A stretch of 64,000 nucleotides of DNA from Martelella sp. AD-3. Its GTDB lineage: Bacteria > Pseudomonadota > Alphaproteobacteria > Rhizobiales > Rhizobiaceae. Of the stretch, positions 40,512-49,642 are shown piece by piece (positions within the stretch are counted from its first letter, which is position 1; each line of letters opens with the position of its first letter). The notes under the pieces were generated by a model. It made no database searches. It was not told the origin of the DNA and worked only from the letters and a program-made list of their open reading frames with translations. The position numbers and the translations under genes are program-made. The stretch spans positions 4,179,001 through 4,243,000 of the forward strand of contig NZ_CP014275.1 in NCBI RefSeq assembly GCF_001578105.1, read 5' to 3'.

Positions 40512-42581
40512 ATGACTGAGAAAATCACGCGCGTCTCGACCGATGTCGGCGGCACCTTCACCGACCTCGTCTATTTCGAGACCGACCTTGAAACCGGCGT
40601 CCAGACCGTGCGCACGGAAAAATCCGACACCACGCCGCCGGATTTCGAAAAGGGCGTTCTCAACGTTCTGGAAAAGGCGAAGGTCGATGTCGGCTCGGTC
40701 GATTTCTTCGCCCACGGCACCACCGTCGTCATCAACGCGCTGACGGAACGCAAGGGCGCCAAGGTCGGGTTGATCACCACAAAGGGCTTCCGCGATTCCA
40801 TCGAGATCGGTCGCGGCAACCGGCCGGATTTCTTCAATCTCAGATACAGGAAGCCGGCCCCCTTCGTGGAGCGTTACCTCCGCCGCGAGATCGTCGAGCG
40901 GATGGATTATCACGGCAACGAGGTCACGCCGCTGGACCTCGCCTCGCTCGACGAGACGCTGGCGCTGTTCCGCGCCGAGGGCATAGAAGCCATCGCCATC
41001 AGCCTGCTGCACGCCTATGCCAACCCGGACCACGAAGCCCGCCTGAAGGCCGAGGTCGAGGCGCGCTGGCCCGAGGTGACGGTGGTCGCCTCGCACCAGA
41101 TCACCCGCGAATGGCGCGAATATGAGCGCACCAACACCGCCATCCTCTCGGCATATGTCCAGCCGAAGGCCCAGCGTTATCTGGAGAAGCTGGAGGCCGG
41201 TTTGACCGGCAAGGGCTATGCCGGCCAGCTTTTCATCATGCAGTCGAATTGCGGCGTCGATTCCCTCGACGCGATCAAGGCCGTGCCGATCACCATGGTC
41301 GAAAGCGGCCCGGCCTCCGGTTTCTGGGGCGCGGCCGAGCTTGGCCGGATCATCGGCGAACCGAACATCCTGGCGCTCGACATCGGCGGCACCACCGCCA
41401 AGTGCTCGCTGATCGAAAACAACCAGGTCACGATCAAGACCGACTACTGGATCGAGCGCGACGGCAAATCCGCCGGCTATCCGATCATGGTGCCGGTGGT
41501 CGATCTGGTCGAGATCGGCAATGGCGGCGGGTCGATCGCATGGGTCGACGATTTCGGCAAGCTGCATGTCGGCCCGCATTCGGCCGGCTCCACGCCCGGC
41601 CCCGCCGCCTATGGGCGCGGCGGCGAGGACGCGACGACAACCGACGCCAATCTCGCGCTCGGGCGGATCAACAAGGATTATTTCTGCGGCGGCTCGGTCG
41701 AGGCGGATATTCCGGCGCTGGAAAACGCGCTCGGAAAACTGGCCGAACGCATGGGCAATGCGCCGGAAGACGTCGCGCGCGGCATCATCCGCATCGCCAA
41801 TTCCAACATGGTCAACGCGCTGAAACTGGTCTCCGTCAATCGCGGTTATGACCCGCGCGACTTCACCCTGGTGGTGTTCGGCGGCGGCGGGCCGATGCAT
41901 GGCGTGGCGCTTGGCCAGGAACTGGGTGTGAAAAAGGTTGTCGTGCCGCGCGGCGCGCCGGTGTTCTCCGCCTGGGGCATGATGATGTCGGATCTGCGTC
42001 GCGACTATTTCGTCACCCGCCTGATGGACAGCACGGACCGCGCGGGTCTCGATGACCTGCTCGCCCACACCATGGAGCGCGCCCGCGCCGAATATGCCCT
42101 CGAGGGTTTCGGCCCCGACAAGGTCTCGCTGAAGCCGCTGGTGCGCTGCCGCTACCAGAACCAGGAATTCGCCGTCGAAGTGCCGGTGCCCGCCGGGCCC
42201 GTGACCGATGAAACCCTGACGAAGATGGTCTCGGAGTTCCACGAGATCTATGAGCGCGAATATACCTATCGGCTTGCCGCCGGCGTCGAGATCATCGGCC
42301 TGCATCTGGTCGCCGCCGCCGAGGTCGGCAAGCTCGAACTGGTGGCGCTGCCGAAGACCGGCGCGAAACTGGAAGACGCGGTGAAGGGCAGGCGCATGGT
42401 CGACTACGCCACCGAGGGCCGGCACGAGGCCACCATCTATGACAGCACGAAATTCGAGCCCGGCATGCGTTTTACCGGACCGGCGGTGATCGAGGATCCG
42501 GGCACGACCATCGTTGTCCATCCCGGCAACCGCGTCTTCATCGACGATTTCGGCAACACGCATATCGAGACGAGGGGCTGA
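40512..42581 (+). CDS. hyuA: Hydantoinase/oxoprolinase family subunit A
   Basis: 689 residues. The ATP-binding ASKHA folds are marked by STDVGGTFTDLVYFETD at the N-terminus, HGTTVVINAL at about 70-80, and LALDIGGTTAKCSLI near 295. The family opens five-membered lactams or hydantoins in an ATP-dependent way (5-oxoprolinase, N-methylhydantoinase) or carboxylates acetone/acetophenone; it works with a subunit B. HyuB follows three bases later. Combined with a transporter and proline-type catabolic genes under the same operator, hydrolysis of a cyclic amide of the proline/pyroglutamate kind is the best guess. Confidence 0.92.
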   Translation: MTEKITRVSTDVGGTFTDLVYFETDLETGVQTVRTEKSDTTPPDFEKGVLNVLEKAKVDVGSVDFFAHGTTVVINALTERKGAKVGLITTKGFRDSIEIGRGNRPDFFNLRYRKPAPFVERYLRREIVERMDYHGNEVTPLDLASLDETLALFRAEGIEAIAISLLHAYANPDHEARLKAEVEARWPEVTVVASHQITREWREYERTNTAILSAYVQPKAQRYLEKLEAGLTGKGYAGQLFIMQSNCGVDSLDAIKAVPITMVESGPASGFWGAAELGRIIGEPNILALDIGGTTAKCSLIENNQVTIKTDYWIERDGKSAGYPIMVPVVDLVEIGNGGGSIAWVDDFGKLHVGPHSAGSTPGPAAYGRGGEDATTTDANLALGRINKDYFCGGSVEADIPALENALGKLAERMGNAPEDVARGIIRIANSNMVNALKLVSVNRGYDPRDFTLVVFGGGGPMHGVALGQELGVKKVVVPRGAPVFSAWGMMMSDLRRDYFVTRLMDSTDRAGLDDLLAHTMERARAEYALEGFGPDKVSLKPLVRCRYQNQEFAVEVPVPAGPVTDETLTKMVSEFHEIYEREYTYRLAAGVEIIGLHLVAAAEVGKLELVALPKTGAKLEDAVKGRRMVDYATEGRHEATIYDSTKFEPGMRFTGPAVIEDPGTTIVVHPGNRVFIDDFGNTHIETRG

Positions 42582-42584
42582 TCC

Positions 42585-44243
42585 ATGACCGACAAGACCT
42601 TTGATCCCGTCACCTTCGACATCATCCAGAACGCGCTGGAAGCGATCGCCGATGAGATGTTCTACGCCCAGGTGAAGACCTCGATGAGCGCGATCATCTA
42701 CGAGGTGCTCGACCTCTCGACCTCGATCCTCAACCCTCAAGGCGAGATCGCCGCGTCCGGCGCTGGCATTCCGGCCTTCATCGGCGTGCTGGACAAGGCG
42801 ATTGCCGGCATTCTCGCCAAATTCCCGCTCGAGGATATTCGCGAAGGCGATGTCTTCGCCTCAAACGACCCCTATTTCGGCGGCGTCACCCATCTCAACG
42901 ACATGGTGCTGGCAGCGCCTGTCTTCCACGAGGGCGTCATGGTTGCCTGGGTCGCCAATATCGCCCACTGGAACGATGTCGGCGGCAATGTGCCCGGTTC
43001 GATGTCGGCCGAGGCCACGGAAATCTTCCAGGAAGGCATCCGCATTCCGGCGGTGAAACTGTTCACCGCGGGCGTCGAAAACCATGCGGTCTTCGATATT
43101 CTCAAGGTCAACTCCCGTCTGCCGGATTACCTGAACGGCGATCTGTGGGCCGCGATCGCGGGTCTGCGCATCGGCGAGCGCCGGGTGCTGGAACTGGTCG
43201 CGAAATACGGCGCGGACACGTTTGCGGCCGCCGTCACCGACTATATGGACCTTGGCGAACGCCGCGCCCGGGCGGCGCTCGCGAACATCCCCGAAGGCAG
43301 CTACAGCTTTGCCGAGGAGCAGGACAGCGGCGTGGTCCACAAGGTCACGCTGACGGTGACCGCCGACGAATTCATCGTCGACCTGACCGACAACCCGGCC
43401 CAGTCCGGCTCGCTCAACTGCTCGCGCGAGGGCACGGAGATCGCCGTGCAGCTCGCCTTCAAGGATTTCACCGATGCCGACGCGCCCGGCAATGGCGGTT
43501 TCTTCCGACCACTACGCGTGGTGACGAAGCCGGGCACGATCTATCATGTCGAGGCGCCCGGCGCGCTCGGCTATTATGCCGAGGTCGAAATCCGGCTGTT
43601 CGACATGCTGCTGCGGGCCATGGCCGAACATTTCCCGGGCTCCGTGCCGGCCGGCAATTTCGCCTCGATCTGCGGCACCAATATCGGCGGTCCGCATCCC
43701 GATACCGGCCGCCACTACACCATCGTCGAGCCGCAGGTCGGCGGCTGGGGCGCGTGGGAAGGCTCCGACGGCGTGTCGGGCCAGTTCTCCGGCTTCCACG
43801 GCGAGACCTTCAATTGCCCGGCCGAAGTCGCCGAGGCCCGCTACGGGCTGGGGATCGAGCAGGTGGCGCTGAATTCCGAACCCGGCGGCGAAGGCCAGTG
43901 GCGCGGCGGCAAGGGCATCGAGGTGCATTACCGCGTTCGCGCCGACGACAACTTCCTCTCGGTCGGCTACACCCGCTCGCGCATGCCGCCCTGGGGCGCA
44001 TCGGGCGGACTGGACGGTTCGGTCAACTATGTCGAGGTGATGCGCCGCGACGGCAGCCGCGACCGCCACGCCTTCACCACCAATCTCACGGTCAACGAGG
44101 GTGACATCATCCGCGTCGTCACCGGCAATGGCGGCGGCTATGGCGACCCGAAATTGCGCAGCCGCGCCGATATCGAGCGCGACCTGAAGAACGAGTATCT
44201 CACGCCCGAACGCGCCAAGGAAATCTACGGCTACGACGCCTGA
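42585..44243 (+). CDS. hyuB: Hydantoinase/oxoprolinase family subunit B
   Basis: 552 residues, the usual length for HyuB. The N-terminus FDPVTFDIIQNALEAIADEM is the family hallmark, followed by GDVFASNDPYFGGVTHLNDM (about 88-107) and the C-terminal GGGYGDPKLR. Together with HyuA it forms the active complex. GAGGGG precedes the start three bases after the hyuA stop. It ends the transporter operon, followed by a terminator at 44276-44309. Confidence 0.93.
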   Translation: MTDKTFDPVTFDIIQNALEAIADEMFYAQVKTSMSAIIYEVLDLSTSILNPQGEIAASGAGIPAFIGVLDKAIAGILAKFPLEDIREGDVFASNDPYFGGVTHLNDMVLAAPVFHEGVMVAWVANIAHWNDVGGNVPGSMSAEATEIFQEGIRIPAVKLFTAGVENHAVFDILKVNSRLPDYLNGDLWAAIAGLRIGERRVLELVAKYGADTFAAAVTDYMDLGERRARAALANIPEGSYSFAEEQDSGVVHKVTLTVTADEFIVDLTDNPAQSGSLNCSREGTEIAVQLAFKDFTDADAPGNGGFFRPLRVVTKPGTIYHVEAPGALGYYAEVEIRLFDMLLRAMAEHFPGSVPAGNFASICGTNIGGPHPDTGRHYTIVEPQVGGWGAWEGSDGVSGQFSGFHGETFNCPAEVAEARYGLGIEQVALNSEPGGEGQWRGGKGIEVHYRVRADDNFLSVGYTRSRMPPWGASGGLDGSVNYVEVMRRDGSRDRHAFTTNLTVNEGDIIRVVTGNGGGYGDPKLRSRADIERDLKNEYLTPERAKEIYGYDA

Positions 44244-44275
44244 CCGGACCGGTTCGCGCGCCCTACCCGCTACCG

Positions 44276-44309
44276 AAACGGTTCGTCCATATTCTGGACG
44301 AGCCGTTTT
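44276..44309 (+). terminator. Rho-independent terminator after hyuB
   Basis: A 14-pair stem AAACGGTTCGTCCA / TGGACGAGCCGTTT (one G-T pair) with a TATTC loop, ending in TTTT. It separates hyuB from the convergent aldehyde dehydrogenase gene. Confidence 0.88.
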
Positions 44310-44368
44310 GCTATGAAAAGACCAACCTTGGCCCTTCGACGCGCGGAAGCATGGCCTGGTTTTCCCGA

Positions 44369-45898
44369 TCAGTCTCGGTTGCGCAGGGCCGCCGGAAGCA
44401 GGTCCGCCGGCATATCCTGATAGGAAACCGGGCGCAGGAAGCGGTCGATCGCGAGCGTGCCGACCGAGGTCGAGCGCGCGTCCGAGGTCGCCGGGTACGG
44501 CCCGCCATGGACCATGGCCGGAGAGACCTCGACGCCGGTGCCAAACCCGTTGACGAGCAGGCGACCGGCCAGCATTTCCAGCTTCGGCATCAGCTTCTTC
44601 GCCGCCGGATAGTCGGCTTCGGCGATGTGCAGCGCCACCGTCAACTGGCCTTCGATGCCGTCGACCACGATTTCGAGTTCCGCCAGATCGCGGCATCTGA
44701 CGATCAGACCCGCCCCGCCGAAGACTTCGTCATGCAGGCTCTTGTCGGCAAGGAAGGACGCGGCGGTCGTTTCAAAAAGGGCTGCCTGGCCGTGAAACTC
44801 GTCGCCTTCCTGCCCTTCAGCCAACTGCGTCACATCGCTGTGGCCAACCAGTTTTGCCACACCTTCGCGGTAGGCCTTGCAGATGCCGGAAGTCAGCATC
44901 GTCTGCGCCGGTATTGCCTTCAGCGCCTCGACGGCGCTTGCCTTGAAGGCCTCAAGTCCCTCGCCTTCGACGGCGAGGATCAGCCCGGGATTGGTGCAGA
45001 ACTGGCCGGCGCCGAGCGTCAGCGATGCGGCAAAACCCGCACCGATCTTGCCGCCGCGCGCCTTCAGCGCTTCGGGAAACAGCAGGACCGGGTTGATGGC
45101 GCTCATCTCTGCATAAACCGGGATCGGCATTTTACGTTTTGCGGCGATGTCGACCAGCGCCAGTCCGCCCCGGCGCGAGCCGGTGAAGCCGACGGCGCGG
45201 ATCAGCGGATGGACGACCAGCGCGGCTCCGACCTCATAGCCGGTATCGTGCAGCATCGAGACCGTGCCCTCCGGCATGCCGCTATCGATCACCGCCTGCT
45301 GCAAGGCGCGGGCGACCAGTTCCGAGGTGCCGGGATGGGCCGGATGGGCCTTGACCACGACCGGGCAGCCGGCGGCGAGCGCCGAGGCGGTGTCGCCGCC
45401 GGCGACCGAAAAGGCGAGCGGAAAATTCGATGCCCCGAAGACGGCAACCGGGCCGAGGCCGAGCTTGCGCAGTCTGAGATCGGGCTTGGGCGGCGTGCGC
45501 GCCGCATCGGCGGGGTCGAAACGCAGATCCTGAAACGCGCCTTCGCGCACAACGCCGGCGAAGAGACGCAACTGGTTGACTGTGCGCATGCGCTCGCCTT
45601 CAAGCCGCGCACGAGGCAGGCCGCTTTCGGCCATGGCGCGCTCGATCAGAAGATCGCCGATCTCCAGGATGTTCTCGGCCGCCTTTTCCAGAAATGCGGC
45701 CCGCTCCTCCAGCGCCGTTTCACGATAGATGGTGAAGGCCTGCCACGCGAGCCGTGCCGCTTGGTCGAGGTCGGCGGCGCTGGCGCCGCCGAACGCGCCG
45801 GAAAGCGCCTTTCCGGTGGCCGCTTCCACAGCCGTCAGCGTGCCGTTTTCGCCCATGCGGGTCTGGTTGCCGATCAGCAATTCACCGGTGATCTTCAT
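44369..45898 (-). CDS. Alpha-ketoglutarate semialdehyde dehydrogenase, hydroxyproline-linked copy
   Basis: 509 residues of the ALDH superfamily. Catalytic C301 lies in GQFCTNPG and the general base E264 in YAEMSA; the cofactor stretch is [19 protein letters not shown] (about 154-172). This pattern is typical of alpha-ketoglutarate (2,5-dioxopentanoate) semialdehyde dehydrogenases, which finish hydroxyproline, pentose and hexarate routes. It lies 75 bases after the M24 peptidase gene in the same direction, behind the shared operator. A paralogue sits at 61089-62609. GAGG precedes the ATG. Confidence 0.92.
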   Translation of the reverse strand: MKITGELLIGNQTRMGENGTLTAVEAATGKALSGAFGGASAADLDQAARLAWQAFTIYRETALEERAAFLEKAAENILEIGDLLIERAMAESGLPRARLEGERMRTVNQLRLFAGVVREGAFQDLRFDPADAARTPPKPDLRLRKLGLGPVAVFGASNFPLAFSVAGGDTASALAAGCPVVVKAHPAHPGTSELVARALQQAVIDSGMPEGTVSMLHDTGYEVGAALVVHPLIRAVGFTGSRRGGLALVDIAAKRKMPIPVYAEMSAINPVLLFPEALKARGGKIGAGFAASLTLGAGQFCTNPGLILAVEGEGLEAFKASAVEALKAIPAQTMLTSGICKAYREGVAKLVGHSDVTQLAEGQEGDEFHGQAALFETTAASFLADKSLHDEVFGGAGLIVRCRDLAELEIVVDGIEGQLTVALHIAEADYPAAKKLMPKLEMLAGRLLVNGFGTGVEVSPAMVHGGPYPATSDARSTSVGTLAIDRFLRPVSYQDMPADLLPAALRNRD

Positions 45899-45973
45899 TG
45901 GCGCATCCTCAAAATGGTTTGCCTGTTGTTGTTAATTCGCGTCTGCGCGTATGCGGGGGAATGCGCACAGGCC

Positions 45974-47113
45974 TCAGGCAAAGGGCTCTGTCGGGCTTTT
46001 GCCTGGCTTCGTGAACCAGACCGGGCCGCTCTCGCCCATGTGGATAATGTCCTCGAGCCGCACGCCGAAGGCCTTCGGCACGACGATCATCGGTTCGTTG
46101 GAAAAGCACATACCCGGTTCAAGCGGCGTGGCGTTGCCGCGCACGATGAACGGCGCTTCGTGGATATCCATGCCGAGCCCGTGCCCTGCCCGGTGCGGCA
46201 GGCCGGGCAGGCGATAGTCGGGGCCGAGACCATGGGCGGCGATCACGCGCCGCGCCGCCTCGTCGAGAACTTCCGCCGGGACGCCCGGCCTCGCGGCATC
46301 GAAAACGGCCTGCTGCGCCTCGCGTTCGATGCCCCATATCCGGGCGAACTCGGCCGACGGCTCGGCCTTCACATAGGTGCGCGTCATGTCCGACTGGTAG
46401 CCGCCGACAATGGTGCCGGTGTCGACCAGGATGATATCGCCCTCGGCATAGGTCTGGTCTTGATCGACGCCATGCGGCAGCGCGGTTGCCGCGCCGAAGG
46501 AGCAGATCGCAAAGGTGCTGCCGGAACCGCACAGCGCGCGGTGGGTCTCGTCGATGAAGCGCACGACCTCGGAGGCGCGGATGCCCGGCTCGATCAGTGC
46601 GTGGACGCGCTTGTGCACTGCGAGCGTCGCATCCATCGCATATTGCATCAGCGCGATCTCGGCCGGCGATTTCACCGCGCGCAATGCGGAAATCATCGGC
46701 CCGCCGTCTGTCAGCCGTTCGGGCGCGAACTGCCGGGTGAGCGCCGAATAGGCAGAAAACGGCAACGCATCGTCCAGCGCCAGCGTCCGGCCCTGACCCG
46801 CGAGCTTTGCAACGAGCGCCGCCGGGTCTTCGTGCTCTTCCCACGCGGCGATATCGCCGTCGATCCGCTCAAGCGTCTCGATCTTCGAAACCTCGAAAGC
46901 CGGAGCGATATAGATCAGGCGATCGGCGGTGATTAGCGCGCCGACCAGACGTTCGCTCGGATGCCAGACAAGCCCGGTGAAATAGGCAAGGCTGGTGGTC
47001 GAGCCCAGCAGCAGGACATCGGCGCCGGCGTCCTGCATCGCCGCGCGCAGTCGCGTAATCCGGCCCTTTCGTTCGTCTTGGCTGATTGGTGCGGGACGGT
47101 TTTCGGCGGTCAT
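45974..47113 (-). CDS. M24 family Xaa-Pro peptidase
   Basis: 379 residues from the ATG at 47113 (GGAGAG upstream). The N-terminal creatinase-like domain (about 1-135) is followed by the pita-bread catalytic domain with all five metal ligands: the aspartates of VDTGT and YQSDMTRT, the histidine of HRAGHGLG, and the glutamates of FSNEP and RLEDI. Such enzymes cut X-Pro (and X-hydroxyproline) bonds; creatinase-like C-N hydrolysis is the alternative in this fold. First gene of a two-gene unit with the semialdehyde dehydrogenase, 80 bases after a TTGTCGACA site. It could release hydroxyproline from imported peptides. Confidence 0.88.
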   Translation of the reverse strand: MTAENRPAPISQDERKGRITRLRAAMQDAGADVLLLGSTTSLAYFTGLVWHPSERLVGALITADRLIYIAPAFEVSKIETLERIDGDIAAWEEHEDPAALVAKLAGQGRTLALDDALPFSAYSALTRQFAPERLTDGGPMISALRAVKSPAEIALMQYAMDATLAVHKRVHALIEPGIRASEVVRFIDETHRALCGSGSTFAICSFGAATALPHGVDQDQTYAEGDIILVDTGTIVGGYQSDMTRTYVKAEPSAEFARIWGIEREAQQAVFDAARPGVPAEVLDEAARRVIAAHGLGPDYRLPGLPHRAGHGLGMDIHEAPFIVRGNATPLEPGMCFSNEPMIVVPKAFGVRLEDIIHMGESGPVWFTKPGKSPTEPFA

Positions 47114-47192
47114 GGCAGCGGTCTCTCCATCTTGCCCGATCGCGGACCGGGCGCTTGCATTCGTCAAAACCGCCTACCACATTTGTCGTCAG

Positions 47193-47201
47193 TTTGTCGA
47201 C
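47193..47201 (-). promoter_or_regulatory. GntR operator candidate upstream of the peptidase-dehydrogenase pair
   Basis: TTGTCGACA within TTTGTCGTCAGTTTGTCGAC at 47181-47200, so a degenerate and a good half are placed side by side. It shares TTGTCGACAG with the site at 49634 and the nine-base core with those at 35212 and 36071. It lies 80 bases before the peptidase start. Confidence 0.55.
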
Positions 47202-47277
47202 AGGAAGGTCGGATGAACTTTTTGGCCCCAAAACTGCATCGCCCGATCGGGGATGTGACTGCCCCCGAAGAACCGCG

Positions 47278-48537
47278 CTAGCGGCCGGAAAACCGATCGA
47301 AGCGCAGGTGTTCGAGGTTCACGGACGGTTTCTGCTGCGCGGCCAGTTCCGCAATCAGGCGGCCCGTCGCCGCTGATTGGGTCAAGCCCAGGTGGCCGTG
47401 ACCGAAGGCATAAAGCACGTTCGGCGCGGCCTTCGAACGGTCGATCACCGGCAGGCAGTCTGGCATGGAGGGGCGAAACCCCATCCACCGCTCGCCGCCC
47501 TCGGTCTCAAGCCCGGGCATAAACCGCTTTGCAAGCCTCAGCAGCATGTCGGCGCGTTTGAAATTGGCGGGCAGGTCGAGACCGCCGAACTCCACGGCGC
47601 CGCCGACGCGGATGCCGGACGAGAGCGGCGTGACGACGAAGGAATGGTCGTTGAAATAGAGCTGGCGGCGCAACGGGAAGGCCGTCGCCGGCAAGGTGGT
47701 GTTGTAGCCGCGCTCGGTATCGAGCGGCACCGTCTCGCCGAGGCTTTTCGCCAGCTGTTTCGACCACGCGCCGCAGGCGACGACGACGGTGCGGGCATCC
47801 ATTGTCCCGCCATCGGCAAGACGGATGCATGCGCCCGCCCCGGTCGGCTCTATGGCGACAGCTTCTCCGATCGCAATCGTGGCGCCATCTTCGAGCAGGC
47901 TTTCGGCGAGCGCGCGGGTAAAGCCGGCCGGATCGGCAACCTGCAGCCCGTCATCGCTGTAGATCGCATGCTCGAACCGGGATGCGAGACCGGGCTGAAG
48001 CGTCTCGATCTCCCGCCGGCCGACGCGATGGAAATCGAAACCCGCCGCGCGCTTTCTTTCCCAGTCGGGCGCTGCGGCCAGAAAGCTCTTTTCGCTGTCG
48101 TAGAGGTCGAGCGTGCCGGTATTGACGACAAACGCGGCCAGGCGCTCGTCCTTGCGAACTGCATCAAACTCGGCGGCGGCCAATCGCATCAACGCTGCCT
48201 GAACCGTGAGCCCGCGTTCGAAGTTTCTCTTGGAACTCGCCCGCCAGAAATGCCAGAACCAAGGCGCGAGCCGTGCCGCATAGCCCGGGCGGATGGTGAG
48301 CGGCCCCAGCGGATCGAGGAGCCACCCCGGCGCTTTCCATGTGATCCCCGGCGAGGGGATCGGCACGATCTCGGGGAATGCGAGGATGCCGGCGTTGCCC
48401 GCGCTGCTTCCCGCGGCAATCGCGCTGCGTTCCAGGATGGTGACCCTTCGCCCGGCCTCAACCAGATAACGTGCGGCCATGCATCCGACGATGCCGCCGC
48501 CAATGACAACGGCGTCTGCGCCACTCTCGTCCTTCAT
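47278..48537 (-). CDS. FAD-dependent D-amino acid dehydrogenase, probable cis-4-hydroxy-D-proline dehydrogenase
   Basis: 419 residues from the ATG at 48537, where AAGGAG lies upstream; the open frame continues further but without signals. The FAD-binding motif is VVIGGGIVGCMAARYLVEAG (about 8-27), followed by ERSAIAAGSSAGNAGIL as in DadA-type enzymes, and the C-terminal GHGHLGLTQSAATG closes the FAD site. In a hydroxyproline locus the matching step is oxidation of cis-4-hydroxy-D-proline to the pyrroline substrate of the deaminase. A general D-amino acid dehydrogenase is the alternative. It lies between the second GntR gene and the peptidase gene. Confidence 0.88.
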   Translation of the reverse strand: MKDESGADAVVIGGGIVGCMAARYLVEAGRRVTILERSAIAAGSSAGNAGILAFPEIVPIPSPGITWKAPGWLLDPLGPLTIRPGYAARLAPWFWHFWRASSKRNFERGLTVQAALMRLAAAEFDAVRKDERLAAFVVNTGTLDLYDSEKSFLAAAPDWERKRAAGFDFHRVGRREIETLQPGLASRFEHAIYSDDGLQVADPAGFTRALAESLLEDGATIAIGEAVAIEPTGAGACIRLADGGTMDARTVVVACGAWSKQLAKSLGETVPLDTERGYNTTLPATAFPLRRQLYFNDHSFVVTPLSSGIRVGGAVEFGGLDLPANFKRADMLLRLAKRFMPGLETEGGERWMGFRPSMPDCLPVIDRSKAAPNVLYAFGHGHLGLTQSAATGRLIAELAAQQKPSVNLEHLRFDRFSGR

Positions 48538-48697
48538 CGCGATCTCCTTGTTCCGCAGCGTCTGAAGGCCTGTCGCAGCGGCCCTGCAGCGCCCGTCCGA
48601 CTGCCCCTTTCCCCCGTCGGCAAAGCCTTCCGGTTTCGAAGCGCCGGGTCGTTGTTTCGGCTGCGATGATTTTCGTCGACGTGGCCCTGCGCCATTT

Positions 48698-49414
48698 TCA
48701 GTCCAGCGGGAAGGCGCTGGCCTGATCGGTCTCGCGCGCCAGATAGTCCTGTATCTGACGCACGATCTGTCCGGCATGGGCGATCGCCAGCCGATCGGCC
48801 CTTTCGGCATCCCCGGCCTTGATCGCCGCAATGATATCCTCGTGTTCATTGACGTATTGGCGCGGAAGCCGGTCTTCGAAGGTGGAATAGTAGAGCCTGA
48901 GGACACGGCGCCCCTCGTCAAGCAGACGGGAGAAGAAGCCGGTGTAGTAGGCGTTGCCCGCAAGTTCGGCGATGGCGACGTGAAACTCGCGATTGGCCTC
49001 GATCATGGCAAAGGCGTCGCGAGCCTCCACAGCGGCGACGAACGCATCCTGCCGCTCGCGGATGTCCTCCATCACTGTCGGCGCATGCGGGCCGCGCGCG
49101 GCGGCCCCCCTGGCGGTGATCCGGTACATCAGCGTCAACGCCTCGAAATAATGGGGCATCTCGGCGAAATTGATGGCCGATACGATGGTGTTGCGATTGG
49201 GCAGCGTGGTCACCAGCGCGTCGCTGGCAAGCCTGAGCAAGGCCTCGCGCACCGGCGTGCGCGACATGCCGAACCGTTCCGACAGCCGGACCTCGTCCAG
49301 TGGGCTGCCCGGCGTCAGTTCCATTGCCAGAATTTCTCGGCGCAGCGTTTCATAGACCGTCTGGGTTCCCGATCCGCGCGTCCTCGCCTTTGCCGTCTCT
49401 TCCGTCGCCGCCAT
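48698..49414 (-). CDS. GntR-family (FCD) regulator of hydroxyproline genes, copy 2
   Basis: 238 residues from the ATG at 49414. The ATG at 49465 has a better-looking AAGGAG, but it and that ribosome site lie inside a dispersed repeat (49459-49560), so the shorter form seems the native one. The winged helix is DEVRLSERFGMSRTPVREALLRLASDALV and the FCD domain carries NREFHVAIAEL and NEHEDIIAAI. It is a close paralogue of the protein at 35271-35996, with the same start of the ligand domain (FEALTLMYRITAR). Downstream in the same direction comes the FAD dehydrogenase. Confidence 0.88.
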   Translation of the reverse strand: MAATEETAKARTRGSGTQTVYETLRREILAMELTPGSPLDEVRLSERFGMSRTPVREALLRLASDALVTTLPNRNTIVSAINFAEMPHYFEALTLMYRITARGAAARGPHAPTVMEDIRERQDAFVAAVEARDAFAMIEANREFHVAIAELAGNAYYTGFFSRLLDEGRRVLRLYYSTFEDRLPRQYVNEHEDIIAAIKAGDAERADRLAIAHAGQIVRQIQDYLARETDQASAFPLD

Positions 49415-49458
49415 CGCCGCTTGTTCTCCGGGTCTCCACACGCAGGCGCGTGGACCAT

Positions 49459-49560
49459 AGAGCATGTCCGCACTCCTTGAATCGCAAACACGCTCTAACC
49501 TTTTGTTTTTTCGCGCGTCCGGACGGAAAACCGGTCTCCACTTTTCCTGGACGCGCTCCA
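49459..49560. repeat. Dispersed rhizobial-type repeat in the leader of gntR copy 2
   Basis: On the minus strand it runs from GGAGCGCGTCCAGGAAAAGT to ATGCTCT, with an inner perfect palindrome CGTCCGGACG, a run of T/A (AAAAAACAAAAGG), and an imperfect terminal palindrome AGAGCGTGTTTGCG / TGCGGACATGCTCT. From memory, closely similar GCGTCC...TTAGAGCG elements are scattered through rhizobial genomes. It lies between the operator and the preferred start codon. Confidence 0.65.
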
Positions 49561-49633
49561 ACATCCGTGCAGCAGGCCCGGCCTGAGCCTGCCAGAGCCC
49601 TGCAGGACCCGAACATACGTTGCCGACGGCCAG

Positions 49634-49642
49634 TTGTCGACA
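49634..49642 (-). promoter_or_regulatory. GntR operator candidate upstream of gntR copy 2
   Basis: TTGTCGACA within CAGTTGTCGACAGTTTGTGC. It shares ten bases with the site before the peptidase gene. It is 220 bases from the regulator start, or about 118 if the 102-base repeat in between is subtracted, which matches the spacing of the other sites. Confidence 0.5.

Noticed and set aside
48538..48963. Long upstream extension of the FAD dehydrogenase frame
   Set aside because: The FAD motif begins eight residues after the ATG at 48537, which has AAGGAG; the extension is Arg/Pro/Ser-rich and overlaps the gntR-2 gene.
36071..49642. Counting every GTCGAC in the window as a GntR site
   Set aside because: GTCGAC is frequent in high-GC coding sequence; only the four intergenic copies within TTGTCGACA were kept.
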